From assembly GCF_035762905.1 (NCBI RefSeq), contig NZ_DASUCC010000101.1, positions 1 through 64,000 on the forward strand: a DNA stretch of 64,000 bases, read 5' to 3'. The first letter of the stretch is position 1. Each line of letters opens with the position of its first letter. Below are positions 14,480 to 22,536 of the stretch, in pieces. This stretch comes from DASYTH01 sp035762905. GTDB lineage: Bacteria; Actinomycetota; Actinomycetes; Mycobacteriales; Pseudonocardiaceae. The position numbers and the translations under genes were made by a program. Below the pieces are notes generated by a model, which ran no database searches, was not told where the DNA came from, and was given only the letters and a program-made list of their open reading frames with translations.

Positions 14480-17260
14480 ATGTTGGTGGAACGGCACGAT
14501 GAGTTGAGCGTCCTGCGCGAGGCGTTCGCGGAAACCCTCGACGGCAAGGGCCGGGTGGTGCTGATCAACGGCGACCTGGCCACGGGTAAGACGGAGCTGC
14601 TGCAGACCTTCACCGAGTCGGTGGCCGAACAGGGCGCCCTGGTGCTGACCGCGACCGCGGCCCGGGCCGAGCGCGCCATGCGCATGGGCGTGATGTGGCA
14701 GCTGTTCCGGAGTACCGCGCTGTCGGCCGGCACCCTGGACCGGGTGTCCCGGCTGATCGAGGCCGAGCCGCAGGCGACCGAGGAGCGCGACCTGGACCCC
14801 GGCACGATGCAGCTGACCGACGCCCGGGTGGTGCACGGCGTGTCCTCGGTGCTGCTCGACCTCGCCGCGGACACCCCGGTGGTGATCGCGATCGACGATC
14901 TGCAGTTCGTCGACGGCGGCTCGCTGCAGGTGCTGCTGTACCTGCGGCGGCGGATGCGCTCCCGGCGGCTTCTGTTGGCGCTCACCGAGTGGCAGCGTCC
15001 GGGCCGGCCGGGGTCGTTCCTGCGGGCCGAGGTGTCCCGGCAGCCCAGCCACCGGCTGACCCTGGCCCCGCTGTCCGAGGCCGGGGTGACCGAACTGGTC
15101 GCGCACCGATTAGGCCAGCGGACCGGGTCCCGGTTCGCTTCCGCCTGCTATGCGCTGAGCGGGGGCAACCCGCTGCTCCTCCGCGCGTTGATCGATGACC
15201 ATGCCCGGGCCGCCGAACCGGTTCGGGACCGCCCGGTGCCCGGCGGCGCGTTCCGGCAGGCCGTGCTGGACTGCCTGCACCGCTGGGATCCGGATCTGCT
15301 CGCGGTGGCCAGCGGGTTGGCCGTGCTTGCCGATGCGGCCTCGCCGGACCGGGTCGCCGAGTTGCTGGCGATGCAGCCACAGTCGGTCAGTCAGCTGTTC
15401 GACGTCCTGGCCGCGGCGGGAATCGTGCGCGGGGAACGGTTCCGGCATTCGGAGATCGCCGCGACGGTGCTTGAGGGCATGCCACCGGAGGAGGTGGCCC
15501 GGCTGCACGTGCGGGCCGCCGAGCTGCTCTACCGGCACGGTGCCGACGCGATGGAGGTCGCCAGGCACGTGGTGGCCGGCGACGCGGCGCCCGGGCCGTG
15601 GGCGGTGCGGGTGTTGCGGCACGCCGCGGACCAGGCGGTGGTGGACGACGCCCCGCTCGCGGTGCGCTGCCTGGAGTTGGCCATGCGGGCCTGCGACGAG
15701 GAACGCGACCGGGTCGCGCTGCGCGCCGCCCTGGTCCGGGTGGCCTGGCGGGTCAACCCGTCGGTCGCGATGCGCCACCTGTCCCCGCTGCACGGTGCGG
15801 TCAACGCCGGCGAGCTGACCTGGCGCGACGCCGTGCCGGTGACCAGGCACCTGCTCTGGCAGGGTGATCTGTGCGCCGCGGCGGCCCAACTGCAGGCGGT
15901 GCACGCGGCCGCCGGCCCGCCGGACGCCCGGACCACCGCCGAACTGCGCCTGGCCTGCGAGTGGATCTACGGTTCGCTGCGCGACCGGGTCCCGCAGGAC
16001 GTCCACGCGTTGCTCTGCCCCTCGGCCACGTCGGCGAACCCGTGGGTGCGCACGGCGATGCTGAACAGTTTGTGGAGCGGCCGGGCCGGGCGAGACGTGG
16101 TGAACAGCGCCGAACACATCCTGCAGGGCTGCCTCGGCGACGTGATGCCCGAGGTCGGCGCGACCGCGTTGCTGGCCCTGGACGACGCCGACCGGCATGA
16201 GCGGGCGATGTTCTGGTGCAACACGTTGTTCGACGAGGCGGTCCGCCGCCAGGCCACCACCTGGCAGGCCGTGCTCGGCTGCGTGCACGCCGACCTCGCC
16301 TGGCGTCGCGGTGATCTGGTCACCGCCGACGCCCGGGCCGCCACCGCCCTGAGCCTGCTGCCCACCCAGAGCTGGGGCGTGCTGATCGGCTTCCCACTGT
16401 CGATTCTGATCCAGGTGAACACCGCGATGGGCCGGCATGACGCGGCCGCCGAACTGCTCGACCGCGCCCTCCCGGAAGCCATGTTCGCCACCTCCTTCGG
16501 CCCCCGCTATCTCCATGCCAGCGGCCATTTCAACCTGGCGTGCGGCCGCCCCCTCGCGGCCCTCGACGACTTCGAACGCTGCGCCGCGTGGCTGCGCGGC
16601 CAGGACCGCGACGTACCCGCCGTGGTCCCCTGGCGCTCGGACCTCGCCCAAACCCTGCTTCGCCTCGGCCGCCGCAAGGAGGCCCGCGATCTGGTCGCCG
16701 AACAGCTCAACCGCACCGGGCCCGCCGGCGGCTCCCGTACCCGCGCCGTCGCCCTGCGCGTCCTCGCCGCCTGCACGGACGTCAAGGATCGCGCCCCGCT
16801 GCTCCGCGAAGCCATCCAGTGCCTGGAACGCTGCGGCGACCGCCTCGAACTGGCCCGTGCCCTCGCCGACCTGAGCCAACTCCAACGCGAACTCGGCCAA
16901 CTCGGCGACGCCCGCCTCACCCTCCGCAAGGTCGAACAACTGGCCAAGGCCTGCAACGCCGAAGTCCTCCCCGACCAACGCGGCCGCCCCATCCCCGACC
17001 GCCCCGTCCGCGAAGACCCCACCCCCACCGGCCCCGCCACCCTCAGCGACGCCGAACGCAAAGTCGCCGAACTCGCCGCCGACGGCCACACCAACCGCGA
17101 AATCGGCCGCAAGCTGTACATCACGGTGAGCACGGTGGAACAACACCTGACCCGGATCTACAAGAAGCTGAACGTCACGCGCCGTACCGATCTGGCTCCG
17201 GAACTGTCGCGTCAGGACTCGGTCGAGTCGCGGCTGGCGGTGTCACATATGGGGCCGTGA
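14480..17260 (+). CDS. LAL (large ATP-binding LuxR-type) regulator
   Basis: A 926-residue protein. The N-terminal AAA-like ATPase has a variant Walker A, INGDLATGKTELL (residues 27-39), and Walker B VVIAIDDLQFVD (134-145). A long helical middle follows. The C-terminal LuxR helix-turn-helix is at about 853-905 (LSDAERKVAELAADGHTNRE, STVEQHLTRIYKKLNV). LAL proteins commonly activate macrolide and polyketide clusters. The start is preceded by GGGAAGGGAG. A TTA codon at 15110-15112 (residue 211) again suggests bldA control. From about 16,430 to 17,110 codon choice shifts to CTC, CCC and GAA where the first two thirds prefer CTG, CCG and GAG, a sign of mosaic origin. Confidence 0.93.
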   Translation: MLVERHDELSVLREAFAETLDGKGRVVLINGDLATGKTELLQTFTESVAEQGALVLTATAARAERAMRMGVMWQLFRSTALSAGTLDRVSRLIEAEPQATEERDLDPGTMQLTDARVVHGVSSVLLDLAADTPVVIAIDDLQFVDGGSLQVLLYLRRRMRSRRLLLALTEWQRPGRPGSFLRAEVSRQPSHRLTLAPLSEAGVTELVAHRLGQRTGSRFASACYALSGGNPLLLRALIDDHARAAEPVRDRPVPGGAFRQAVLDCLHRWDPDLLAVASGLAVLADAASPDRVAELLAMQPQSVSQLFDVLAAAGIVRGERFRHSEIAATVLEGMPPEEVARLHVRAAELLYRHGADAMEVARHVVAGDAAPGPWAVRVLRHAADQAVVDDAPLAVRCLELAMRACDEERDRVALRAALVRVAWRVNPSVAMRHLSPLHGAVNAGELTWRDAVPVTRHLLWQGDLCAAAAQLQAVHAAAGPPDARTTAELRLACEWIYGSLRDRVPQDVHALLCPSATSANPWVRTAMLNSLWSGRAGRDVVNSAEHILQGCLGDVMPEVGATALLALDDADRHERAMFWCNTLFDEAVRRQATTWQAVLGCVHADLAWRRGDLVTADARAATALSLLPTQSWGVLIGFPLSILIQVNTAMGRHDAAAELLDRALPEAMFATSFGPRYLHASGHFNLACGRPLAALDDFERCAAWLRGQDRDVPAVVPWRSDLAQTLLRLGRRKEARDLVAEQLNRTGPAGGSRTRAVALRVLAACTDVKDRAPLLREAIQCLERCGDRLELARALADLSQLQRELGQLGDARLTLRKVEQLAKACNAEVLPDQRGRPIPDRPVREDPTPTGPATLSDAERKVAELAADGHTNREIGRKLYITVSTVEQHLTRIYKKLNVTRRTDLAPELSRQDSVESRLAVSHMGP

Positions 17261-17292
17261 CCGGATTTGGTGCCGTGTGGCGCGCATTGTTC

Positions 17293-17308
17293 GGTGCCGC
17301 GCGGCACC
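17293..17308. terminator. Palindromic hairpin between convergent genes
   Basis: GGTGCCGC followed directly by GCGGCACC is a perfect 16-base palindrome, placed between the LAL stop (17260) and the HNH gene stop (17320). Its position suits a bidirectional terminator. Confidence 0.45.
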
Positions 17309-17319
17309 TGTGCGCGGGG

Positions 17320-18546
17320 TTATTGTCGGAGCACATTGCGCATCAGCTTCTGCTGCGGGTTCAGCCATGCCGGTGGGCGGAAGTATGGCAGTCCGTTGAC
17401 CATCCGGATTTCCCATGCTGAGTGGTGTAGTAGTCGGTGGTGCCTCCTACACAAGAGCACCATATTTCCCAAGTCGGTCGGACCCCCATCCGCCCAATGT
17501 TTTATATGGTGCGCGTCGGTCCATCTCGCCGGTAGATGGCATCCGGGGAAGGCGCATCCCCGGTCCCGGGCGATGAGGGCCTTGCGTTGGCTGGGTTTGA
17601 CCAGGCGGTGTTCCTGGCCGAGGTCCAGCGGCACGCTTTCGCCGTTGAGGACCACCGGAATCAACCCCGCGTCGCAGGCGATCCGGCGGATGGCGGTGGC
17701 CGGTAGGAATGCGCCGCCGTCCAGGGTGGCGGTGCCGACCTGGGCGGTGAGCGTTTGGTAGTCGAGGTAGAGGTGCAGGTGCGGCTTGGCGCCACCGGCC
17801 GTGCTGTTGTCCAGTTGTGCGGCGGAGTGGCAGAGCTGGGCGAACCCGTCGCCGCGTCGCCGTTCGGCCGGGCGTGGGTCGGGCACTCCTTCGGCCGGTG
17901 GCTGGGGCAGGCTCAGCGAGCCGATCAGGCTGACGAACTCTTCGCCGGCCTCCGGGTCGAGGATGCCTCGGAACTTGACCCAGCCGTTGGGTTGGGCGTG
18001 CAGGTGTAGTTCGTTGGCCGGCTCGGCCAACTGGTCTTCCTGGTGCGGGTTCTCGCCATCCTGGTCGATGCGGGCGAGCAGGATGCGGCCGTATTGTTTG
18101 ACCACGCGCGGGTCGGAGGTGCGCGCGGTTTGGGTCAAGGTGGACTCGACGAGCTGTTTGTTCTGCGGGCCCGCCCAGTCCGGGATGGCGGTGACCGCCT
18201 CCGCGATCGCCACCACATGCTCGGAGTCGAGCACCCCCTCGTGCAGCGCTTGGCGCACCAAGGGCAGTTTGGCCGGGGCTACATAGCCCACCGGTGTCAC
18301 CGACTCGGCCACCAGTTCGGCCTGCTCGATCAGGCCGGTAGCTTTGCGGGTTGTGATCCGCAGCAGGTCTGACAGGTACTTCGCGAGGCTGGGGTAGCCG
18401 GCGAACACCTCGGTCTGCCGGTGTCCCATTTCGTTGATGATGTCCAGCGCGTCGGCGTGGTCGCGTCGCATTCTGGCGAAGATTTCCACCAGCGCAGCCG
18501 GAAGCTCCGAGCCCCGCAGGGCCGTGAATTCCTGAGTTGCGCTCAT
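17320..18546 (-). CDS. DUF222 / HNH endonuclease domain protein
   Basis: A 408-residue protein. The helical N-terminal region (about 1-300) is DUF222-like: MGHRQTEVFAGY, then LLRITTRKATGLIEQAE. The C-terminus carries an HNH nuclease core: RDRGCAFPGCHLPARWTDAH, HHIKHWADGGPTDLGNMVLL and CRRHHRLLHH, with Cys pairs for zinc. Such 13E12-like proteins occur in many dispersed copies in actinobacteria, often linked to repetitive or mobile DNA; their role is poorly known. It borders the repeat-rich stretch to its right, consistent with that pattern. It has no evident functional link to the regulators on its left. Confidence 0.9.
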   Translation of the reverse strand: MSATQEFTALRGSELPAALVEIFARMRRDHADALDIINEMGHRQTEVFAGYPSLAKYLSDLLRITTRKATGLIEQAELVAESVTPVGYVAPAKLPLVRQALHEGVLDSEHVVAIAEAVTAIPDWAGPQNKQLVESTLTQTARTSDPRVVKQYGRILLARIDQDGENPHQEDQLAEPANELHLHAQPNGWVKFRGILDPEAGEEFVSLIGSLSLPQPPAEGVPDPRPAERRRGDGFAQLCHSAAQLDNSTAGGAKPHLHLYLDYQTLTAQVGTATLDGGAFLPATAIRRIACDAGLIPVVLNGESVPLDLGQEHRLVKPSQRKALIARDRGCAFPGCHLPARWTDAHHIKHWADGGPTDLGNMVLLCRRHHRLLHHSAWEIRMVNGLPYFRPPAWLNPQQKLMRNVLRQ

Positions 18547-18689
18547 GCCGCCATTCTATTGACCCGAAGCTGCGGTTTCCAGAATGTTCACTCGATCAGG
18601 TGTTCGACGCGCGAACGTGCCATTCGTTCGCCGCTGGGGTTGCGGTGACGGGCACACTGATGGTTGGTTTCGGGATGAGTGTTGTCGGG

Positions 18690-18840
18690 TTGGCAGGGGT
18701 TCCCGGCTGCATCGGAACGCTCGGGGTGGGCGCCTTGGTAGGGCTGGGCCCGGCGTTCCGCGGCACAGTGGTGGACAGGCCGCTCCGTGCAGTGGCACCG
18801 GGCGCGGGCCTGCCCACCACCGTGCACCGGGAAGGGGCGT
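18690..18840 (+). repeat. Dispersed non-coding element, copy A
   Basis: This segment resembles the reverse complement of 53405-53560. Shared blocks include GGTTCCCGGCTGC, TCGGAACGC, GGGCTGGGCCCGGCGTTCC and a CTGCCCAC...CGTGCACCG run, in the same order. In both places the element is followed, on its own strand, by a G-rich repeat array. Short reading frames across it are not conserved in a coding pattern, so I call it non-coding. Limits are approximate. Confidence 0.6.
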
Positions 18841-18887
18841 CACCCTGGCAGATTGCTCGGTTGCGGTTGGCCAAACCGAGATTCAGT

Positions 18888-19345
18888 TGATGGGGCCGGC
18901 AACTCGGGTGCTGGGGCCGGCAACTCGGTGCTGGGGCCGGGGATGTCGGGTGTGGAACTGGAAATTCGGGTAGCTGGAGGTGGGGCCTCGGGTGGTGGTG
19001 GGCTCGGCATTTCGGCTGGTGGGACCGAGACATCGGGTGCTGGGGGGTGGGGATGTCGGGTGTGGAATTGGCAATTCGGGTAGCTGGGGGTGGGGACTCA
19101 GGTTGTTAGGCTGGCATTTCGGGTGCTGAGTTCAGGATCTCGGGTGGTGGGGGACGGGAACTCAGGTGTTGGGCGGGTAATTCGGGTGGTGGAGGTGGGA
19201 TTCGGGTGTTGGAACTGGAAATTCGGGTAGCTGGAGACGGGGACTCGGGGACCGGGATCTCGGGTACTGGAAATGAGGTTCGGGTGCTGGAAATGAGGTT
19301 CGGGTGCTGGAAATGAGGTCCGGGTGCTGGAGGCGGGGACTCGGG
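18888..19345 (+). repeat. G-rich degenerate tandem array
   Basis: Built from about 20-21-base units around a core like AACTCGGGTGCTGG, with variants such as GTAGCTGGAG and ATTTCGGGTG. At 19264-19326 three near-perfect copies of a 20-base unit (core GGAAATGAGGTTCGGGTG) occur in a row. No gene is supported here; the stretch 18547-19661 as a whole holds only this array, the element before it and the hairpins after it. The same unit type recurs at 52790-53250 and 53575-53955. Confidence 0.75.
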
Positions 19346-19448
19346 TGTTGGGGCCCGGGGGGCGAGGACCGGGGGCCAAGCTCGGGGAACCCTCCGTCAG
19401 CACAGGGAACCCGGCATCACGGGGTCCGGGGCGGGCCGGGGTCAATCA

Positions 19449-19570
19449 GGCAGGGCTTCGCCCTGCCCCTTGGTAGCCCAAGGCACCGCGGGAGGCTCCT
19501 TGTCAAGGCACCCAACAGACTCCAGTGCACCCACGGACGAGTGTGCCTTGACAAGGAGGCGCGGTGCCTT
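19449..19570. repeat. Pair of strong inverted repeats upstream of the LacI gene
   Basis: The first hairpin is GGCAGGGC-TTC-GCCCTGCC (19449-19467). The second is long: AAGGCACCGC (19480-19489) plus CTCCTTGTCAAGGCAC (19496-19511) pair perfectly with GTGCCTTGACAAGGAG (19543-19558) plus GCGGTGCCTT (19561-19570), leaving a 31-base loop and a small internal bulge. The size is unusual for a simple terminator; an extragenic palindrome, a miniature mobile element or a structured RNA are possible. Confidence 0.7.
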
Positions 19571-19628
19571 AACCTCCCGGCCCGCCCCGGACCCCACCCC
19601 GCATCCGTGCACCCCGTCGAACACCCAA

Positions 19629-19640
19629 GAGAGCGCTCTC
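19629..19640. promoter_or_regulatory. LacI-type operator upstream of the regulator
   Basis: GAGAGCGCTCTC is a perfect 12-base palindrome 21 bases before the LacI-family start. An identical palindrome (14 shared bases, AGAGAGCGCTCTCC) lies before the glucanase gene at 20740. The central AGCGCT resembles CebR/LacI-family operators of actinomycetes, so autoregulation is likely. Confidence 0.8.
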
Positions 19641-19661
19641 CGCACCAGCTAAGATGCCATC

Positions 19662-20696
19662 ATGACCGATCGGGCACCGAGAACCGCGACCCTGGAGGAC
19701 GTCGCACGGGTGGCCGGCGTGTCCCGGGCGACCGTGTCGCGAGTGATCAACGGTGTCCGCAACGTCGATCTTGAGATCCAGGAACTCGTCCGCCGCGCCA
19801 TCGCCGAGACCGGGTACGCGCCGAATCGGGCGGCGCGGTCGCTGGTTACCCGGCGGGCGGGGAACATCGCTCTGGTCGTGTCCGGCGCCGAGGACGAATC
19901 CGGTTACGCGGTAACGGTTTTCGCTGATCCTTTCTTCGGGCGGGTGGCGGCGGGGGCGGTCGACTTTCTGCGTCCGCTCGGCATCCACCCGCTGCTCATG
20001 TTGGCCGACTCGGATCAGGCGCGCGCCGATGTGGTCGCGAACCTGCGGCAGGGGAACGCCGATGGTGCGCTGGTCGTCTCCACGCACGCCGAGGATCCGT
20101 TGCCCGAGTTGTTCGTGCGCGCGGGAGTGCCGGCGGTGCTGTTCGCCCGGCCGGCGACACCGATTCCGGTCAGCTATGTCGATCTCGCGCATCAGGATGG
20201 CGCCCGGCTGGCCGCCGAGCACCTGCTGGCCCGCGGCTGCCGGCGGCTGGCGACGATTACCGGGCCGTTGGACGTGCCGGCGAGTCAGGATCGGCTGGCG
20301 GGGTTTCGGGATGCGATGGCTCGGCGCGGACATCCGTACATTCCGATCGTGGAGGGGGACTTCAAGCAGAACGGGGGCGAGGGGGCGATGGAGCGGTTGT
20401 TGACCGAGCATCCGAAACTGGACGGCGTGTTCGTGGCCAACGACCTGATGGCGCAGGGGGCGCTGCTGGTGCTGCGCCAGCATGGCCGGCGGGTGCCGGA
20501 GGACGTTGCGGTGGTCGGATTCGACGACAGTCCGGCGGCGTTGGCTTGCCGGCCGCAGCTCACGACGGTGCGGCAGCCGGTGGAGGACATGGCGGGGGAG
20601 ATGGCGCGGTTGTTGCTGTCCCATATCGAGAATCCGAAGAGTGAGCCGACGTCGGTGATCTTTGATCCGACGTTGGTGGTGCGCGGTTCGGCCTGA
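19662..20696 (+). CDS. LacI-family transcriptional repressor
   Basis: A 344-residue repressor with an N-terminal helix-turn-helix (ATLEDVARVAGVSRATVSRV) and hinge (PNRAARSLVTRR), followed by a periplasmic-binding-protein-like sugar sensor (65-344) with GVFVANDLMAQGAL and AVVGFDDSPAA. Members release DNA when a sugar binds. The identical palindromes before this gene and before the adjacent GH64 gene make it the probable local repressor of beta-glucan degradation; the effector is likely a glucan oligosaccharide (inference). The start codon lies 10 bases after a weak AAG-containing site. Confidence 0.94.
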   Translation: MTDRAPRTATLEDVARVAGVSRATVSRVINGVRNVDLEIQELVRRAIAETGYAPNRAARSLVTRRAGNIALVVSGAEDESGYAVTVFADPFFGRVAAGAVDFLRPLGIHPLLMLADSDQARADVVANLRQGNADGALVVSTHAEDPLPELFVRAGVPAVLFARPATPIPVSYVDLAHQDGARLAAEHLLARGCRRLATITGPLDVPASQDRLAGFRDAMARRGHPYIPIVEGDFKQNGGEGAMERLLTEHPKLDGVFVANDLMAQGALLVLRQHGRRVPEDVAVVGFDDSPAALACRPQLTTVRQPVEDMAGEMARLLLSHIENPKSEPTSVIFDPTLVVRGSA

Positions 20697-20739
20697 TACC
20701 GGGCTTGACAACTGTGCTGGAATGCCAGCACTCTCTAGA

Positions 20740-20751
20740 GAGAGCGCTCTC
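20740..20751. promoter_or_regulatory. LacI-type operator upstream of the GH64/GH3 operon
   Basis: A second copy of GAGAGCGCTCTC, 45 bases before the GH64 start. A TTGACA hexamer at 20705-20710 lies upstream and could be the -35 element, so the operator would cover the start-site region. No clean -10 was found. Confidence 0.8.
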
Positions 20752-20796
20752 CCGGGTCCCCTGCCCACGCCCGGGGCGCTGTCAAGGGAGATGGCC

Positions 20797-22536
20797 ATGC
20801 GCACCCGTCCTCGCCTTCTGCCGCGCCGCGGATCCGTGTTCACGATTGCGGCGGCCCTGGTCGCCGGGCTGGTGATCGTGCCGGGGGTGGCTACGGCGGC
20901 ACCCACCCTGCTGTCCCAGAACAAGCCGGCCAGCGCGTCGTCGACCGAGAACGCCGGCACGCCGGCGTCGGCGGCGGTGGACGGCAACCCGGCTACCCGC
21001 TGGTCGTCCGCGTTCGGGGACCCGCAATGGGTGCAGGTGGACCTGGGCGGCCGGGCCACCATCAACCAGGTCAACCTGAGCTGGGAGGCCGCCTACGCCA
21101 GGGCGTTCCAGATTCAGGTGTCGGACAACGCGGCCAGCTGGACCACGGTCTTCTCCACCACGACCGGCACCGGCGGCACGCAGAACCTGGCGGTCAGCGG
21201 ATCGGGCCGGTATGTGCGGATGCTCGGAACGGCTCGGGCCACGGCATTCGGGTACTCGCTGTGGGAGTTCCAGGTCATCGGCGAGCTGGCCGGATCGGCC
21301 TGCGGCAACAACGTCGCGCTCAACCGGCCGGCCGCGGCGTCCTCGACCGAGAACGCCGCCACCCCGGCCTCGGCCGCCGTGGACGGCAACCCGGCGACCC
21401 GCTGGTCCTCCGCGTTCGTCGACCCGCAGTGGCTGCGGGTCGATCTCGGCGCGCCCACCGCGATCTGCCAGGTGGTCCTCTCCTGGGAGGCGGCCTACGC
21501 CACCGCGTTCCAGATCCAGGTGTCGAACGACGCCAGCGCCTGGACGACGATCTTCGCTACCACCACCGGCACTGGCGGCACGCAAACCCTGGCGGTCAAC
21601 GGAACCGGCCGTTACGTCCGGATGAACGGCACCGTCCGGGCCACCGGCTTCGGCTACTCGCTGTGGGAGTTCGGCGTGTTCGGCACCGGCGGACCGCCGC
21701 CGCCACCCCCGCCGCCGGACCAGTTCTGGGGTGACACCAGCACGATCCCGCCCGCGAACAACGTGCTCATGGTCAAGGTGCTCAACCGCACCAACGGCCG
21801 GTACCCGGACAGCCAGGTGTTCTGGAGCTTCAACGGACAGGTGCGCTCGATCGCCGAGCAGCCCTTCCTGGACATGCCGGCCAACTCCGCCGGGCGGATG
21901 AACTTCTTCCTCGGTTCGCCGAACAGTCAGTACTTCGACTTCATCGAGTTCACCGTCGGTCCGGCCGTGTTCAACGGCAACACCACGCGGGTCGACGCGT
22001 TCGGGCTCAAGCTGGCCATGCGGCTGCACGCCAGGGACGGCTTCGACGTCGAGGTCGGCGAGGACCGGGCGACCTTCGCCGAGGATCGCTCGGCCACCTT
22101 CGCGAAGTTCGTCGCCGAGGTGCCGGCCCAGTTCGACGTGCTGGCCCAGTCGCCGGGACAGGCCCGGATCATCGCACCGGGCAGCGACCCGACGTTCCGC
22201 GCCGGCGGGGTGAACGCCAACTACTTCACCGCCTACGCCAACTCGGTCGGTGTCAACGCGTCCACTTCGGACATCTTCGGCTGCGCCGGACCGCTGGCCG
22301 CCGACCCGGACATGTGCGCGGCGCTCAACCGGCATACCGCGCACCTGCCGCGGGCGCAGTGGGGCGACCCGGCCCGGTACTACCCGACCGCGCCGGCCAA
22401 CTACTACGCGAAGTTCTGGCACGACCACGCGATCAGCCGGCTGGCCTACGGCTTCCCGTACGACGACGTGGCCAACCAGTCCTCGTTCATCTCACACGGC
22501 AACCCGCAGTGGTTGCTGGTCGCCGTAGGTTGGTGA
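20797..22536 (+). CDS. Secreted GH64-like beta-1,3-glucanase with two F5/8C carbohydrate-binding domains
   Basis: A 579-residue extracellular enzyme. Signal peptide 1-34 (RTRPRLLPRR, hydrophobic core, ATAA). Two discoidin/F5-8C domains follow at about 35-165 and 170-295, each with SSTENA, AAVDGNPATRWSS, DPQW, VDLG and the end motif YSLWEF. A proline linker (eight Pro) at about 298-307 leads to a catalytic module, 310-579, with VDAFGLKLAMRLHA, the look of GH64 laminaripentaose-type glucanases. ATG 20797 is chosen because AAGGGAG lies 6 bases upstream; an ATG at 20791 touches that site. The next gene starts inside its stop codon. The substrate is inferred to be a beta-1,3-glucan such as fungal cell wall. 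Confidence 0.88.
   Translation: MRTRPRLLPRRGSVFTIAAALVAGLVIVPGVATAAPTLLSQNKPASASSTENAGTPASAAVDGNPATRWSSAFGDPQWVQVDLGGRATINQVNLSWEAAYARAFQIQVSDNAASWTTVFSTTTGTGGTQNLAVSGSGRYVRMLGTARATAFGYSLWEFQVIGELAGSACGNNVALNRPAAASSTENAATPASAAVDGNPATRWSSAFVDPQWLRVDLGAPTAICQVVLSWEAAYATAFQIQVSNDASAWTTIFATTTGTGGTQTLAVNGTGRYVRMNGTVRATGFGYSLWEFGVFGTGGPPPPPPPPDQFWGDTSTIPPANNVLMVKVLNRTNGRYPDSQVFWSFNGQVRSIAEQPFLDMPANSAGRMNFFLGSPNSQYFDFIEFTVGPAVFNGNTTRVDAFGLKLAMRLHARDGFDVEVGEDRATFAEDRSATFAKFVAEVPAQFDVLAQSPGQARIIAPGSDPTFRAGGVNANYFTAYANSVGVNASTSDIFGCAGPLAADPDMCAALNRHTAHLPRAQWGDPARYYPTAPANYYAKFWHDHAISRLAYGFPYDDVANQSSFISHGNPQWLLVAVGW

Noticed and set aside
19260..19340. Regularly spaced repeats that could suggest a CRISPR array
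   Set aside because: Units are about 20 bases, directly abutting and degenerate, with no unique spacers and no cas genes.
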